A DNA stretch of 64,000 nt, from the NCBI GenBank assembly GCA_934661195.1, contig CAKUJD010000010.1, positions 31,093 through 95,092 of the forward strand, given 5' to 3'. The translations under genes were made by a program, and so were the position numbers. Position 1 is the first letter of the stretch; each line of letters opens with the position of its first letter. Origin of the DNA: an uncultured Muribaculaceae bacterium (GTDB lineage: Bacteria; Bacteroidota; Bacteroidia; Bacteroidales; Muribaculaceae). This document shows positions 7,086 through 15,052 of this stretch, piece after piece. The notes below the pieces were generated by a model that did not search any database, was not told where the DNA came from, and worked only from the letters and a program-made list of their open reading frames with translations.

Positions 7086-9048
7086 AAACCACGCGGCCGC
7101 TCTCAAGGCGTTCAAGGCCCGCAAGACGGCGGGCATGAACCTGAGCCAGCGAGTGTGGAACCTTACGCGCCAATACAAGAGCGAGCTCGAGATGGCGCTC
7201 GATTGCGGCATCCGCGACGGCTTGTCGGCCCAGGAGATGGCCCGGCAGCTGAAGCAGTACCTGAATTATCCCGACAAGCTATTCAGGCGGGTGAGGGACG
7301 AGCACGGGGTGCTCCAGCTGAGCAAGGCGGCCGCGGCGTTCCACCCAGGGCGCGGTGTGTACCGCAGCAGCCACAAGAATGCGCTGCGCCTGGCCGGCAC
7401 CGAGACCAACATTGCCTACCGCACGGCCGACCACGAGCGCGTCCAGGCCCTCGATTTCGTCCTCGGCATAAAAATCGTGCTGAGCAACAACCACACCATC
7501 CGCAACAGCAAGGGTCAGCGGGTGCCGCTGACCGACATTTGCGACGAGCTGGTGGGAAACTACCCCAAGGGCTTCAAGTTCACCGGCTGGCACCCGAACT
7601 GCCGCTGCCACACCGAGACAATCCTCCTGAGCGGCGCGGACTTCGAGGACTTCATCAAGGCCAAGCGCGAGGGGCGGGCCTACGACATCACCAAGGCCAA
7701 GGGCTACGTGTCCGAGCCGCCCGCGGCATTCAAGGCCTGGGTGAAGGGCAACGCGGGCCGCATCGCAGCCGCGGCCAAGGCAGGCACCACACCCTACTTC
7801 ATCAAGGACAACCAAAAGACCGTGGACGCGCTGCTCAGTCAGCCAAAGGCAGCACCAGCCGCCAAGGAACCGACCGAGCTCGACGTGCTGGCCCAGAGGC
7901 TCGGCATCGAGGCGGGCGAGCCGATGACGCACGACAAGGCCAACCACATGAAGCCGAACCCCCACTTTAATGAGGGCGGGCAATATCGCATCAACTGCCA
8001 AAGCGCGGTTGTGACATACGAGCTGCGCCGCCGCGGCCTGGATATTGAGGCGTTCGGAAACACGGGTTCGGGCAGCTGCACGCCGTGCTGGCTGTCATAC
8101 AATACACGCGCCGCATGGCTTACGGACGACGGCAAGCTCCCCGAATGGATTTATTGCAAAAGCGAATACAAACGCTTTGTCGTGGACAAGCGGCAGCGGA
8201 CGCGATATATCTATCAAAGCGCAAAAGAGGTATGGCAGGACTTTGCGGACAAGACGCAAGCTCCAGGGCGCTATCACGTCAGCTGGGGCTGGAAAAATGA
8301 GAATAAGGGCCACATCATAACGATGGAGGTCGCCAAGGACGGCAGCAGGAGCTTTTATGACCCGCAATCGGGCCTTAACGCAAAAACAATCGACGCATGG
8401 TTCAAAGATGGTCGCAAATGCCTGGTGGACTTAGACAATGGCATTCGGGGCTACCGCGTTGACGATTTGCACCCGAATGCCGAGATTGTAAAGGGTGTTG
8501 TGAAGAAGGCGGGATCGAAGGCAAAGACGCCAAAGATCAGCGCCGAGGCAAAGGACGCATTCCTCAAGTCCCAAAACGGAAAGAACTGGACGCAGGCGGG
8601 AGCGGCGGAAGATGTGAAATGGCATGAATCGTATAAGAGTAAGGATGGCAAGGGCAAAGTCCTTACCGACCCTAAACGAATTGAAGAATCAAAAGCCAGC
8701 AAAGCCGAGACACAGAAATTCGAGAAGGAAATGCGAATGTGTAAAGTGATTGCAGACAACGGGCATGATGTTAAGTATTTGCCCGACGAAGGCAGGCCAA
8801 AGGGCGAGACATACGACATCACCATCGACGGCATAAAAGCAGATTTGAAATGCATAACCGGCGGGGCTTCCAATATTGGAAGATACGCCAAAAAGGCATT
8901 AACGAAACAAGGCGGTGAAGCCGTTGTGTTTGAAATCCCGAGCAAGGCCCCTGAATATTACAAAGCATTGGCAAATGCGCACAACAAATATGAGGGAAAA
9001 ATATTTTTTTACATAAAGGATGAGGGAATATTGAAGGAAATAAGATAA
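7078..9048 (+). CDS. MuF-like minor head protein with papain-like and CdiA-tRNase-like toxin modules
   Basis: The 656-residue protein has three parts. Residues 1-240 match the MuF/SPP1 gp7 head-morphogenesis domain and contain the signature HPNCRC (H172-C177). Residues about 290-470 resemble the papain-fold Tox-PL (glutamine deamidase) domain, with C307 in RINCQSAVV, H412 in GHIITMEV and D428 in FYDPQSG as a likely triad. Residues about 545-656 have a PD-(D/E)xK-type pattern, D580 in YDITIDG followed by D589 and K591 in ADLK, as in CdiA C-terminal tRNases. MuF proteins are packaged in capsids, so such domains may be injected with phage DNA. The true N terminus was lost at the junction near 7078 and the ATG there is fortuitous. 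No obvious immunity gene follows directly. Confidence 0.8.
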   Translation: MQANHAAALKAFKARKTAGMNLSQRVWNLTRQYKSELEMALDCGIRDGLSAQEMARQLKQYLNYPDKLFRRVRDEHGVLQLSKAAAAFHPGRGVYRSSHKNALRLAGTETNIAYRTADHERVQALDFVLGIKIVLSNNHTIRNSKGQRVPLTDICDELVGNYPKGFKFTGWHPNCRCHTETILLSGADFEDFIKAKREGRAYDITKAKGYVSEPPAAFKAWVKGNAGRIAAAAKAGTTPYFIKDNQKTVDALLSQPKAAPAAKEPTELDVLAQRLGIEAGEPMTHDKANHMKPNPHFNEGGQYRINCQSAVVTYELRRRGLDIEAFGNTGSGSCTPCWLSYNTRAAWLTDDGKLPEWIYCKSEYKRFVVDKRQRTRYIYQSAKEVWQDFADKTQAPGRYHVSWGWKNENKGHIITMEVAKDGSRSFYDPQSGLNAKTIDAWFKDGRKCLVDLDNGIRGYRVDDLHPNAEIVKGVVKKAGSKAKTPKISAEAKDAFLKSQNGKNWTQAGAAEDVKWHESYKSKDGKGKVLTDPKRIEESKASKAETQKFEKEMRMCKVIADNGHDVKYLPDEGRPKGETYDITIDGIKADLKCITGGASNIGRYAKKALTKQGGEAVVFEIPSKAPEYYKALANAHNKYEGKIFFYIKDEGILKEIR

Positions 9049-9052
9049 AAAT

Positions 9053-9074
9053 GGGGGCGCTCATAAACGCCCCC
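9053..9074. terminator. GC hairpin after the MuF-toxin gene
   Basis: GGGGGCG (9053-9059) pairs perfectly with CGCCCCC (9068-9074) directly after the stop codon. No T-run follows, so it may act as a processing or stalling hairpin rather than a classic terminator. Confidence 0.45.
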
Positions 9075-9222
9075 GGGTGGTACACGGCCCATAAAGGGTC
9101 CTGTCCCTAACCATTTATCCGAATGGCTAATGCAAAAGTAGTATATTCTTTTGATATATCAACAACGGATATAAAAAAAGGCATTAATTTTGCTTTTCAA
9201 CATTCAAAAAAACGAAACGATT

Positions 9223-9639
9223 ATGCGAAAAATCAGAGAAATCATCGTCCACTGCTCGGCCACGCCCGAGGGCAAGGACTTCACCACAGCCGACATCGAC
9301 CGCTGGCACAAGGCCCGCGGTTTCCGTTGCATCGGCTACCACTATGTGATTTATAGGGACGGCAGCGTCCACCGCGGCCGCCCGGAGGCCGAAATCGGCG
9401 CGCATTGCACCGGGCACAACGCGGCGAGCATCGGTGTTTGCTACATAGGCGGCTGCGCAGCCGATGGCAGGACACCGAAGGACACCAGGACGGCGGCCCA
9501 GAAGGCCGCGCTGCTGAAACTCCTCACCGACCTCAAGCGCCGCTACCCCGCGGCAACGATCCACGGGCACCGCGACTTCGCGGCAAAGGCCTGCCCAAGC
9601 TTTGACGCCACAACCGAGTATCGCGGCATAAAGGCATGA
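9223..9639 (+). CDS. Phage endolysin, N-acetylmuramoyl-L-alanine amidase (amidase_2/T7 lysozyme type)
   Basis: The 138-residue enzyme should cut the amide bond between muramic acid and the stem peptide of peptidoglycan at lysis. It has the compact amidase_2 layout: REIIVHCSATPEG with the first zinc His, GYHYVIYRDG, GAHCTGHNAASIGVCYIGG, and HGHRDFAAKACPSF with the second His and the Cys ligand. ATG 9223 is preferred to an in-frame TTG at 9190 because the domain begins right after it. Its TGA overlaps the ATG of the next gene, so the two are coupled as a lysis cassette. Confidence 0.93.
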   Translation: MRKIREIIVHCSATPEGKDFTTADIDRWHKARGFRCIGYHYVIYRDGSVHRGRPEAEIGAHCTGHNAASIGVCYIGGCAADGRTPKDTRTAAQKAALLKLLTDLKRRYPAATIHGHRDFAAKACPSFDATTEYRGIKA

Positions 9640-10136
9640 AGAAGACAATGATTGTCGCGGCCGTAATCGCCGCGGCCTGGGCCGGCTGGTGGCTTGCCGA
9701 GCGACGGGCAGCCATTCAGGGCGAAACCAGCGTGCGCGTTGACACCATCACACGCACCGACACGATTATCGCCCGCGCACCCGCAGCGCACGGCAGCACG
9801 CTGGTGAGATACATCACCGTGCGGGTGCCCGTGGCGTGCACAGACACCGCCACAGGCGGCTGCGCGGCCGCAAGCAAGGACACCACCGAGGTGGCGCTGC
9901 CGATAACGCAGCAGCATTACACCGACGACAGCACCTACACGGCATGGGTGAGCGGCTATCAGCCGCGGCTCGATAGCATACGCACCTACAGGCGCACGGC
10001 CACCATCACACGCAACATCGTGCGCCAGGCACCGCGCAGCCGCTGGGGCCTCGGCGTGCAAGCCGGCTACGGCCTGACCCTGCACGGGTTCCAGCCGTAC
10101 CTCGGCCTGGGCATAAATTATCGAATCGGAAAATAA
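9636..10136 (+). CDS. Single-pass membrane protein of the phage lysis cassette
   Basis: The 166-residue protein has one N-terminal membrane segment (MIVAAVIAAAWAGWWLA, residues 5-21) followed by a Thr/Arg-rich domain that would lie in the periplasm (RVDTITRTDTI, YTAWVSGYQPRLDSI) and a Gly/aromatic end (GLGVQAGYGLTLHGFQPYLG). This layout resembles a family of uncharacterised proteins common next to amidase genes in Bacteroidetes phages. The ATGA overlap with the endolysin and the single anchor suggest a spanin-like or holin-accessory role; that is inference. Confidence 0.7.
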   Translation: MKKTMIVAAVIAAAWAGWWLAERRAAIQGETSVRVDTITRTDTIIARAPAAHGSTLVRYITVRVPVACTDTATGGCAAASKDTTEVALPITQQHYTDDSTYTAWVSGYQPRLDSIRTYRRTATITRNIVRQAPRSRWGLGVQAGYGLTLHGFQPYLGLGINYRIGK

Positions 10137-10147
10137 AAAAGAGGAAC

Positions 10148-10375
10148 ATGAAGCAGAAATATTTGCAAGAAGCGAAAATGATGGCCCGGAATTTGGGCTA
10201 CCACGACGCGGTGCGCCGCGGCACATGGAACGGCTACGAAGTAGTCGAGCCGGTATTCACCGACAACGAAATGCACATCATCGGCCTGCCGCAATACATC
10301 CTTTACAAGGACGGCAAGCTGAAATGGACCGAAGGCATGGAGGGGCTCAAGATTATGAGTGCGCTGATGGATTGA
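10148..10375 (+). CDS. Small hypothetical phage protein
   Basis: The 75-residue protein (NLGYHDAVRRGTWNGYEVVE, then IIGLPQYILYKDGKLKWTEG) is preceded by an AAGAGGAAC stretch that can serve as a ribosome-binding site, and follows the lysis-cassette membrane gene by 11 nt. No family is recognised and it lacks a signal peptide or membrane segment. Its position suggests co-expression with the lysis genes. Confidence 0.55.
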   Translation: MKQKYLQEAKMMARNLGYHDAVRRGTWNGYEVVEPVFTDNEMHIIGLPQYILYKDGKLKWTEGMEGLKIMSALMD

Positions 10376-10376
10376 T

Positions 10377-10568
10377 TTAGCGGCCGTTGCAATATTCGAT
10401 ATGCAGCAGCATGGTCTTATGGAATGCCCCGAGGGCTTCCTCAAGCGTAGCCCCAGAGGCCGACAGGTCAAACAACGGGCAGTAAGCGATGAACACACCA
10501 GGGCGCTCATCGAACACGAGCACCCTGACGTGCGATAAGTTCAGAGTCATAGTAACACTTTTTTCCAT
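10377..10568 (-). CDS. HicB-like small protein without a visible HicA partner
   Basis: The 63-residue product matches the compact partial-RNase-H-like fold of HicB antitoxins: a beta strand (HVRVLVFDERP), then GVFIAYCPLFDLSASGATLEEALGAFHKTML. ATG 10568 is chosen because a TATCTTTG promoter box lies 17 bp upstream. HicB usually pairs with HicA and adds a DNA-binding tail; both are missing here. It could be an orphan antitoxin or anti-defence factor. It is the second minus-strand cargo gene in this prophage remnant with its own promoter. Confidence 0.6.
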   Translation of the reverse strand: MEKSVTMTLNLSHVRVLVFDERPGVFIAYCPLFDLSASGATLEEALGAFHKTMLLHIEYCNGR

Positions 10569-10584
10569 ACGCGGCCTTTTGCCG

Positions 10585-10592
10585 CAAAGATA
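10585..10592 (-). promoter_or_regulatory. Promoter -7 box (TATCTTTG) for the HicB-like gene
   Basis: A full TAnnTTTG match on the minus strand, with TTG (CAA on the plus strand at 10613-10615) 20 bp upstream. Confidence 0.6.
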
Positions 10593-10708
10593 CCCATTTG
10601 CGGGCAAACAAGCAAAGTCCCTAAGCCGTTAACCGATTTGCACAACCATGTAGCAATGTAAAAGTTATGAAAATTATGTATTTGCATTGCAAATCGAAAA
10701 ATTATCTG

Positions 10709-10716
10709 TATATTTG
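10709..10716 (+). promoter_or_regulatory. Promoter -7 box (TATATTTG) for the truncated capsid/scaffold gene
   Basis: TATATTTG with TTG at 10687-10689, 19 bp away, 24 bp before ATG 10740. Both elements fit the Bacteroidetes consensus. Confidence 0.6.
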
Positions 10717-10739
10717 CCGAAAACAAACGTTTGCACAAA

Positions 10740-11177
10740 ATGAGATACCGACAACTAATCATCGACACGCTCAAAGCCAATTTCAAGGGGGTGAGCGACA
10801 AGATCATCGGCAGACTTGCCGACAAGCTGGCCGCAAAGGCCGCGACCGAGGAAGATGCGAAAGCAGCCGCCGAGGCGGTGACATTCCAGCAGCTGCTGGA
10901 CAGCTACGGCGACAGCCGCGCCACCGAGGCCAGCCTTACCGCGGTCAAGAACTATGAAAGCAAGTACGGCCTCAAGGACGGGGTCTCAACGGCCAATGAG
11001 GGGGACGGCAAAGAGGACCCCGCCAACACCAGCAAGAAGGAGAAGCAGCCCAAGGGAGCGGACGACATGCCCGCATGGGCGCAGGCCCTCATCGACAGCA
11101 ACAAGAAGCTGAGCGAGGACCTCGCGAACATGAAGCGCGGCAAGGTGACCCAAAAACTTTTTACCAGACAGCTATAA
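10740..11177 (+). pseudogene. Phage structural (scaffold or capsid-like) protein, 3'-truncated
   Basis: About 145 residues remain. RYRQLIIDTLKANFKGVSDK starts a helical domain that looks like the N terminus of a phage head protein (scaffold or Mu-like capsid precursor). An acidic linker (NEGDGKEDPANTSKKEKQPK) and DDMPAWAQALIDSNKKLSED follow. The sequence then ends in an unrelated tail (QKLFTRQL), so the rest of the gene was probably deleted. ATG 10740 is preferred to a TTG at 10731. The assignment is by context with the MuF and lysis genes. Confidence 0.5.
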
Positions 11178-11677
11178 TAAAAAATGAGCCGCGGCAATGA
11201 AGCCACGGCCCAAGATGCTATAAAACAAAATAAAACATTTTGTCGGCACAAAGATAGCACGAAGAACCGACAGCAGCAAATCATTTAACGCTTTTCGAGG
11301 TCATGAGCAGACCACGATATCGAAATAAAGCAAGAGTTTCATTGTTGCGCATTGCTGTCACATTGTAGGTGCTGCAAAAGGCATCACCTGCGGGTGAAAA
11401 ATGTGCGCGTCTAAAAATCTCCGTAAGGCATTGGCGGCAAGTTGGAGCAGCATAAATAAGGGGGGGGGGCTGCTTCGACGGGCAATTCTTTAATATGGGT
11501 GTTATTCCGCTTTTTGACTGCAAAATCAGACAGAGCCGAGGTGCAGCCTGATTTTATGGAAAAAGAAAAGAAGAATGAACCATCTGACGCTACCCGAGCA
11601 ACCCCTAACGCCAATGAAGGGGGCAGGGCTGTCGCCCCCGGTGGTTGATTCTTCTTGTAACAGTAACGAGCCTTGCC
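11178..11677. other. Gene-poor junction between prophage remnant and chromosome
   Basis: No convincing gene is seen in these 500 bases. They hold a run of ten G (11460-11469), a minus-strand open frame of 80 codons (11281-11523) without recognisable features, a 31-codon open frame starting near 11554, and a GC hairpin (GGGGGC/GCCCCC at 11619-11624 and 11634-11639). The segment probably contains the right boundary of the prophage remnant. No integrase or direct-repeat attachment site was found by eye. Confidence 0.4.
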
Positions 11678-12799
11678 TCAACGCTTAATCAGGATGGTGA
11701 CCCTGATGGCCATGTCAAACAGCACTATCTTGCCATTGGCATTGGCCTTTATGTCGTCGGCCGCATTCTGAAACAACTTTAGCAGCGGCTCGGCATTGGC
11801 CGCGTTGATGTATGGGGCAAACTTGCTGCTAAACGCCTGCTCCTCGCGAGTGAGATAGTTAAGTCCCGGCACATGCAGATTGTAGATGAAGTTTTCGCGC
11901 ACCATGCGCGATGCGTAGTCCAGAAAGCGGCGCGACTTCTCGCGCTTCATGTCGGCAATGCCCTCGCTCCAAGCCTTAAGCGACTTAAGGTCGCGCATGT
12001 AGGCCATGCGCATCAGCGCCACAAACTCCTCGTGAAACAGCTTGCTCTCGCTGCCGCGCTGCATGTTTTGCTCGGCCAGAATCACATTGCCGTCGGCTGG
12101 AGCAGCCACAGCAAGTGCCTCTTGCATGTCGACCCCGTAGTGGGCCGAGATGTAACGGGCAATGTCGTCGGTCGACGGCTTGTGAAGCTCGATGCGCTGC
12201 GTGCGCGAGTATATGGTGGGCAATATGCCCTTGGCATTGTCGCTCACAAGAATAAACAGACTGTCGGGCGACGGCTCTTCGATGATTTTCAGCAACTTGT
12301 TGGCACAGTCCTCCTTCATTTTTTCTGGCAGCCACATGATTAGCACCTTATATTCCGACGAGTAGGGTGCCATGCTCATCTTGTGTATGATGCTGTTGCT
12401 TTCGGCCACAAAAATTTGCGGCTGGGCGTTGTCGTTTTTTATCAGCGACAGCCAGTGCTCATAGTTTTCAACCGGGCCGTCGCTTAAGAACTGTTTCCAC
12501 TCCTCAATAAAGGTGTCGCACACCGTGGTGTCGCCCTTCTTGATGTAGGGAAATGAAAAATAGGTGTCGGCGTGGTTCATGGTTTGGTGTTGCAAGCATT
12601 GCGGGCACACTCCACACGAGTCGCCATCGGCAGTGTGATGGGCGCAATGGATATATTGCGCCGTGGCAAGTGCAAGCGCCAGTTTGGGCACGCCAGGGTC
12701 GCCATGCAACAGCAGGGCGTGCGGCATGCGATGCTCATCCACCAGCCGGCGGATTTGGTCCACAGCCTTTTTATTGCCTATTACGTCACTAAACTTCAT
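11678..12799 (-). CDS. holB: DNA polymerase III subunit delta-prime
   Basis: The 373-residue clamp-loader subunit helps load the sliding clamp during replication. The N-terminal AAA+ fold starts KFSDVIGNKKAVDQIRRLV. The P-loop position reads HGDPGVPKLALA, where the GKT of a working Walker A is replaced, as is common in delta-prime. The zinc module CGVCPQC is present (about residues 62-68), and the sensor 1 region reads NKLLKIIEEPSPDSLFIL. The C-terminal collar domain follows. It is transcribed divergently from ligA. Confidence 0.93.
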   Translation of the reverse strand: MKFSDVIGNKKAVDQIRRLVDEHRMPHALLLHGDPGVPKLALALATAQYIHCAHHTADGDSCGVCPQCLQHQTMNHADTYFSFPYIKKGDTTVCDTFIEEWKQFLSDGPVENYEHWLSLIKNDNAQPQIFVAESNSIIHKMSMAPYSSEYKVLIMWLPEKMKEDCANKLLKIIEEPSPDSLFILVSDNAKGILPTIYSRTQRIELHKPSTDDIARYISAHYGVDMQEALAVAAPADGNVILAEQNMQRGSESKLFHEEFVALMRMAYMRDLKSLKAWSEGIADMKREKSRRFLDYASRMVRENFIYNLHVPGLNYLTREEQAFSSKFAPYINAANAEPLLKLFQNAADDIKANANGKIVLFDMAIRVTILIKR

Positions 12800-12822
12800 C
12801 GATAGGTTGTTTCCTTTTTTTG

Positions 12823-12830
12823 CAAAGTTA
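12823..12830 (-). promoter_or_regulatory. Promoter -7 box (TAACTTTG) for holB
   Basis: The minus strand reads TAACTTTG 24 bp upstream of the holB ATG at 12799, matching TAnnTTTG. Confidence 0.6.
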
Positions 12831-12905
12831 GCGTAAAAATTCAGACTCTGGACTAAAAATGCAGGCCATCTTTCGGCGGGATTTGCTTTGTAGGCCGTTT
12901 CTTGC

Positions 12906-12913
12906 TAAATTTG
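12906..12913 (+). promoter_or_regulatory. Promoter -7 box (TAAATTTG) for ligA
   Basis: TAAATTTG with TTG at 12883-12885, 20 bp upstream, lies 43 bp before the ligA start. It is divergent from the holB promoter. Confidence 0.6.
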
Positions 12914-12955
12914 CTAAGCCGTAAAAAAAGGCCCAGAGCAACATAACTTACTTAT

Positions 12956-14956
12956 ATGGAAAATATCGAAGCAAGAATAAAGGCGTTGAGAGACGACCTC
13001 AACAGGCACAACTACAACTACTATGTGCTGAACCAGCCCACCATATCCGACCAGGAATTTGACGCCGAAATGCGCGAACTGCAAGACTTGGAAAAGGCCA
13101 ATCCGCAATTTTTCGACCCTTATTCGCCCACACAGCGCGTAGGCAGCGACTTGAGCCAAGGCTTCAAGCAGGTGACGCACGAGCGCCCCATGCAGTCGCT
13201 GGCCAACAGCTACAGCATCGGGGAGGTGCAAGACTTCCTGCGCCGCGCCAAGGATGGCCTTGGGGGTGAGCCGGTGCAGATAGTGGGTGAAATGAAGTAT
13301 GACGGCACATCGATTTCGGTGACATATGAGCACGGGCGGCTGGTGCGTGCCGTGACACGCGGCGATGGCGTGCACGGCGATGATGTGACGGCAAATGTGA
13401 TAACCATCAAGAGCGTGCCGCTGCAGCTGCAACCGGGCGACTGGCCCGACAAATTTGAGGTGCGGGGCGAAATTTTGCTGCCTTGGAAAAACTTTGAGAG
13501 GCTCAACCGCGAGCGACAGTACAACGAGGAGCCGCTGTTTGCCAACCCGCGCAACGCCGCCGCCGGCACGCTGAAGATGCAGAACAGCGCCGAAGTGGCC
13601 CGGCGCGGCCTTGACGCATACTTCTACTTCCTGCTTGGCGACAACCTGCCATATGACACCCACTATGAGCGCATGGAGGCTGTGAAGCGCTGGGGATTCA
13701 AGACGGCACAGATGACCATTCTGCCATCGATCGATGCGGTTAAGGACTTCATCAACCACTGGGACACTGAGCGCAAAAAGTTGCCCGTGGCCACCGATGG
13801 GCTGGTGTTTAAGCTTAACTCTACACGACAGTGGCTAAATCTCGGCTCCACAGCCAAATCGCCACGCTGGGCCATAGCCTATAAGTTTGCCCCCGAGCGT
13901 GAATGCACCAAGTTGCGCTTCGTGTCGTTTGAGGTGGGACGCACAGGTGTTATTACCCCTGTGGCCAATCTCGACCCCGTGCTGCTGTCGGGCACTGTGG
14001 TTAAGCGGGCGTCGCTGCACAACGAAGACATAATACGCTCGCTAGACATTCACGACGGCGATATGGTGTATGTGGAAAAGGGCGGAGAGATAATACCTAA
14101 AATAGTGGGCGTTGATGTGAAGCAGCGCGTGGCGGGCAGCAAGCCTATTGAGTTTGTGAGCCACTGCCCCGTGTGCGGCACTGCACTGAAGCGCATCGAG
14201 GGCGAGGCGGCATGGGTGTGCCCCAACAAATACCAGTGCCCGCCGCAAATCACAGGACGCATCGAGCATTTTGTGGGCCGCCATGCCATGAACATCGACG
14301 GCATTGGCGAGGAGGTGGCCGTGCAGCTGCACGAAAGCGGCCTTGTGCACAATGTGGCCGACCTCTACGACCTGACACTCGAGAGTCTAACCGCTCTCGA
14401 CCGCTTCCAGCAAAAGTCGGCGTCGCGCATTCTGCGCGGCCTTGAAGCGTCGCGCAAGGTGCCGTTTGCACGCGTGATTTTTGCGCTGTCGATTTCATAT
14501 GTGGGCGAAACCACCGCCAAGGTGCTGGCCCGCAGCGTGCACAGCATCGACCGCCTCATGGCCATGCCGGCGCATGAACTGGCGGCCATTCCCGAGATTG
14601 GGCCAAAAATTGCCGAGAGCATAGTGGAATTCTTCTCGGTGGAGTCGAACCGCGAGATAGTGGAGCGGCTGCGCAAGGCCGGCCTGCAAATGGCTGTGGC
14701 CGAAGAGGAGCTAGCAGGCCGCACCAATAAGCTTGAGGGCAAAAAGATAGTGATTAGCGGTGTGTTCAGCAAACACTCACGCGATGAATACAAGGCTATG
14801 ATTGAGCAAAACGGAGGCAAAAACGTTGGATCAATATCTGGAGCAACGAGTTTTGTGTTTGCAGGCGAAAACATGGGGCCTGCCAAACTTGAGAAAGCCC
14901 GCAAACTTGGCATCCCCATAATCAACGAAGACGACTTCCTTAAAATGATAGAGTAG
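12956..14956 (+). CDS. ligA: NAD-dependent DNA ligase
   Basis: The 666-residue enzyme seals nicks in replication and repair using NAD. The adenylation domain contains the nucleophile K114 in KYDGTSI. The OB fold and a four-Cys zinc finger ([13 protein letters not shown], then [10 protein letters not shown]) follow. Helix-hairpin-helix repeats come next ([34 protein letters not shown]), and a C-terminal BRCT domain begins [19 protein letters not shown]. Length and order are standard. It is divergent from holB. Confidence 0.97.
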   Translation: MENIEARIKALRDDLNRHNYNYYVLNQPTISDQEFDAEMRELQDLEKANPQFFDPYSPTQRVGSDLSQGFKQVTHERPMQSLANSYSIGEVQDFLRRAKDGLGGEPVQIVGEMKYDGTSISVTYEHGRLVRAVTRGDGVHGDDVTANVITIKSVPLQLQPGDWPDKFEVRGEILLPWKNFERLNRERQYNEEPLFANPRNAAAGTLKMQNSAEVARRGLDAYFYFLLGDNLPYDTHYERMEAVKRWGFKTAQMTILPSIDAVKDFINHWDTERKKLPVATDGLVFKLNSTRQWLNLGSTAKSPRWAIAYKFAPERECTKLRFVSFEVGRTGVITPVANLDPVLLSGTVVKRASLHNEDIIRSLDIHDGDMVYVEKGGEIIPKIVGVDVKQRVAGSKPIEFVSHCPVCGTALKRIEGEAAWVCPNKYQCPPQITGRIEHFVGRHAMNIDGIGEEVAVQLHESGLVHNVADLYDLTLESLTALDRFQQKSASRILRGLEASRKVPFARVIFALSISYVGETTAKVLARSVHSIDRLMAMPAHELAAIPEIGPKIAESIVEFFSVESNREIVERLRKAGLQMAVAEEELAGRTNKLEGKKIVISGVFSKHSRDEYKAMIEQNGGKNVGSISGATSFVFAGENMGPAKLEKARKLGIPIINEDDFLKMIE

Positions 14957-15052
14957 GGCGTACACGCGCTCACACAGCACGGTGCCCCGCCAGCACACTG
15001 GCTCACACTTGTAGCCAGAATGCAGGCGGGGCGCCGATGATTTTATGCGTTA

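Noticed and set aside
7086-7970. Continuation of the tape-measure frame past the junction
   Set aside because: The residues become Arg/Pro/Gly-rich and the other frame encodes a clear MuF domain, so this is out-of-frame translation.
11281-11523. An 80-codon minus-strand frame in the prophage junction
   Set aside because: It has no ribosome-binding site, promoter or domain and runs through the G10 tract. It is noted only as part of the gap.
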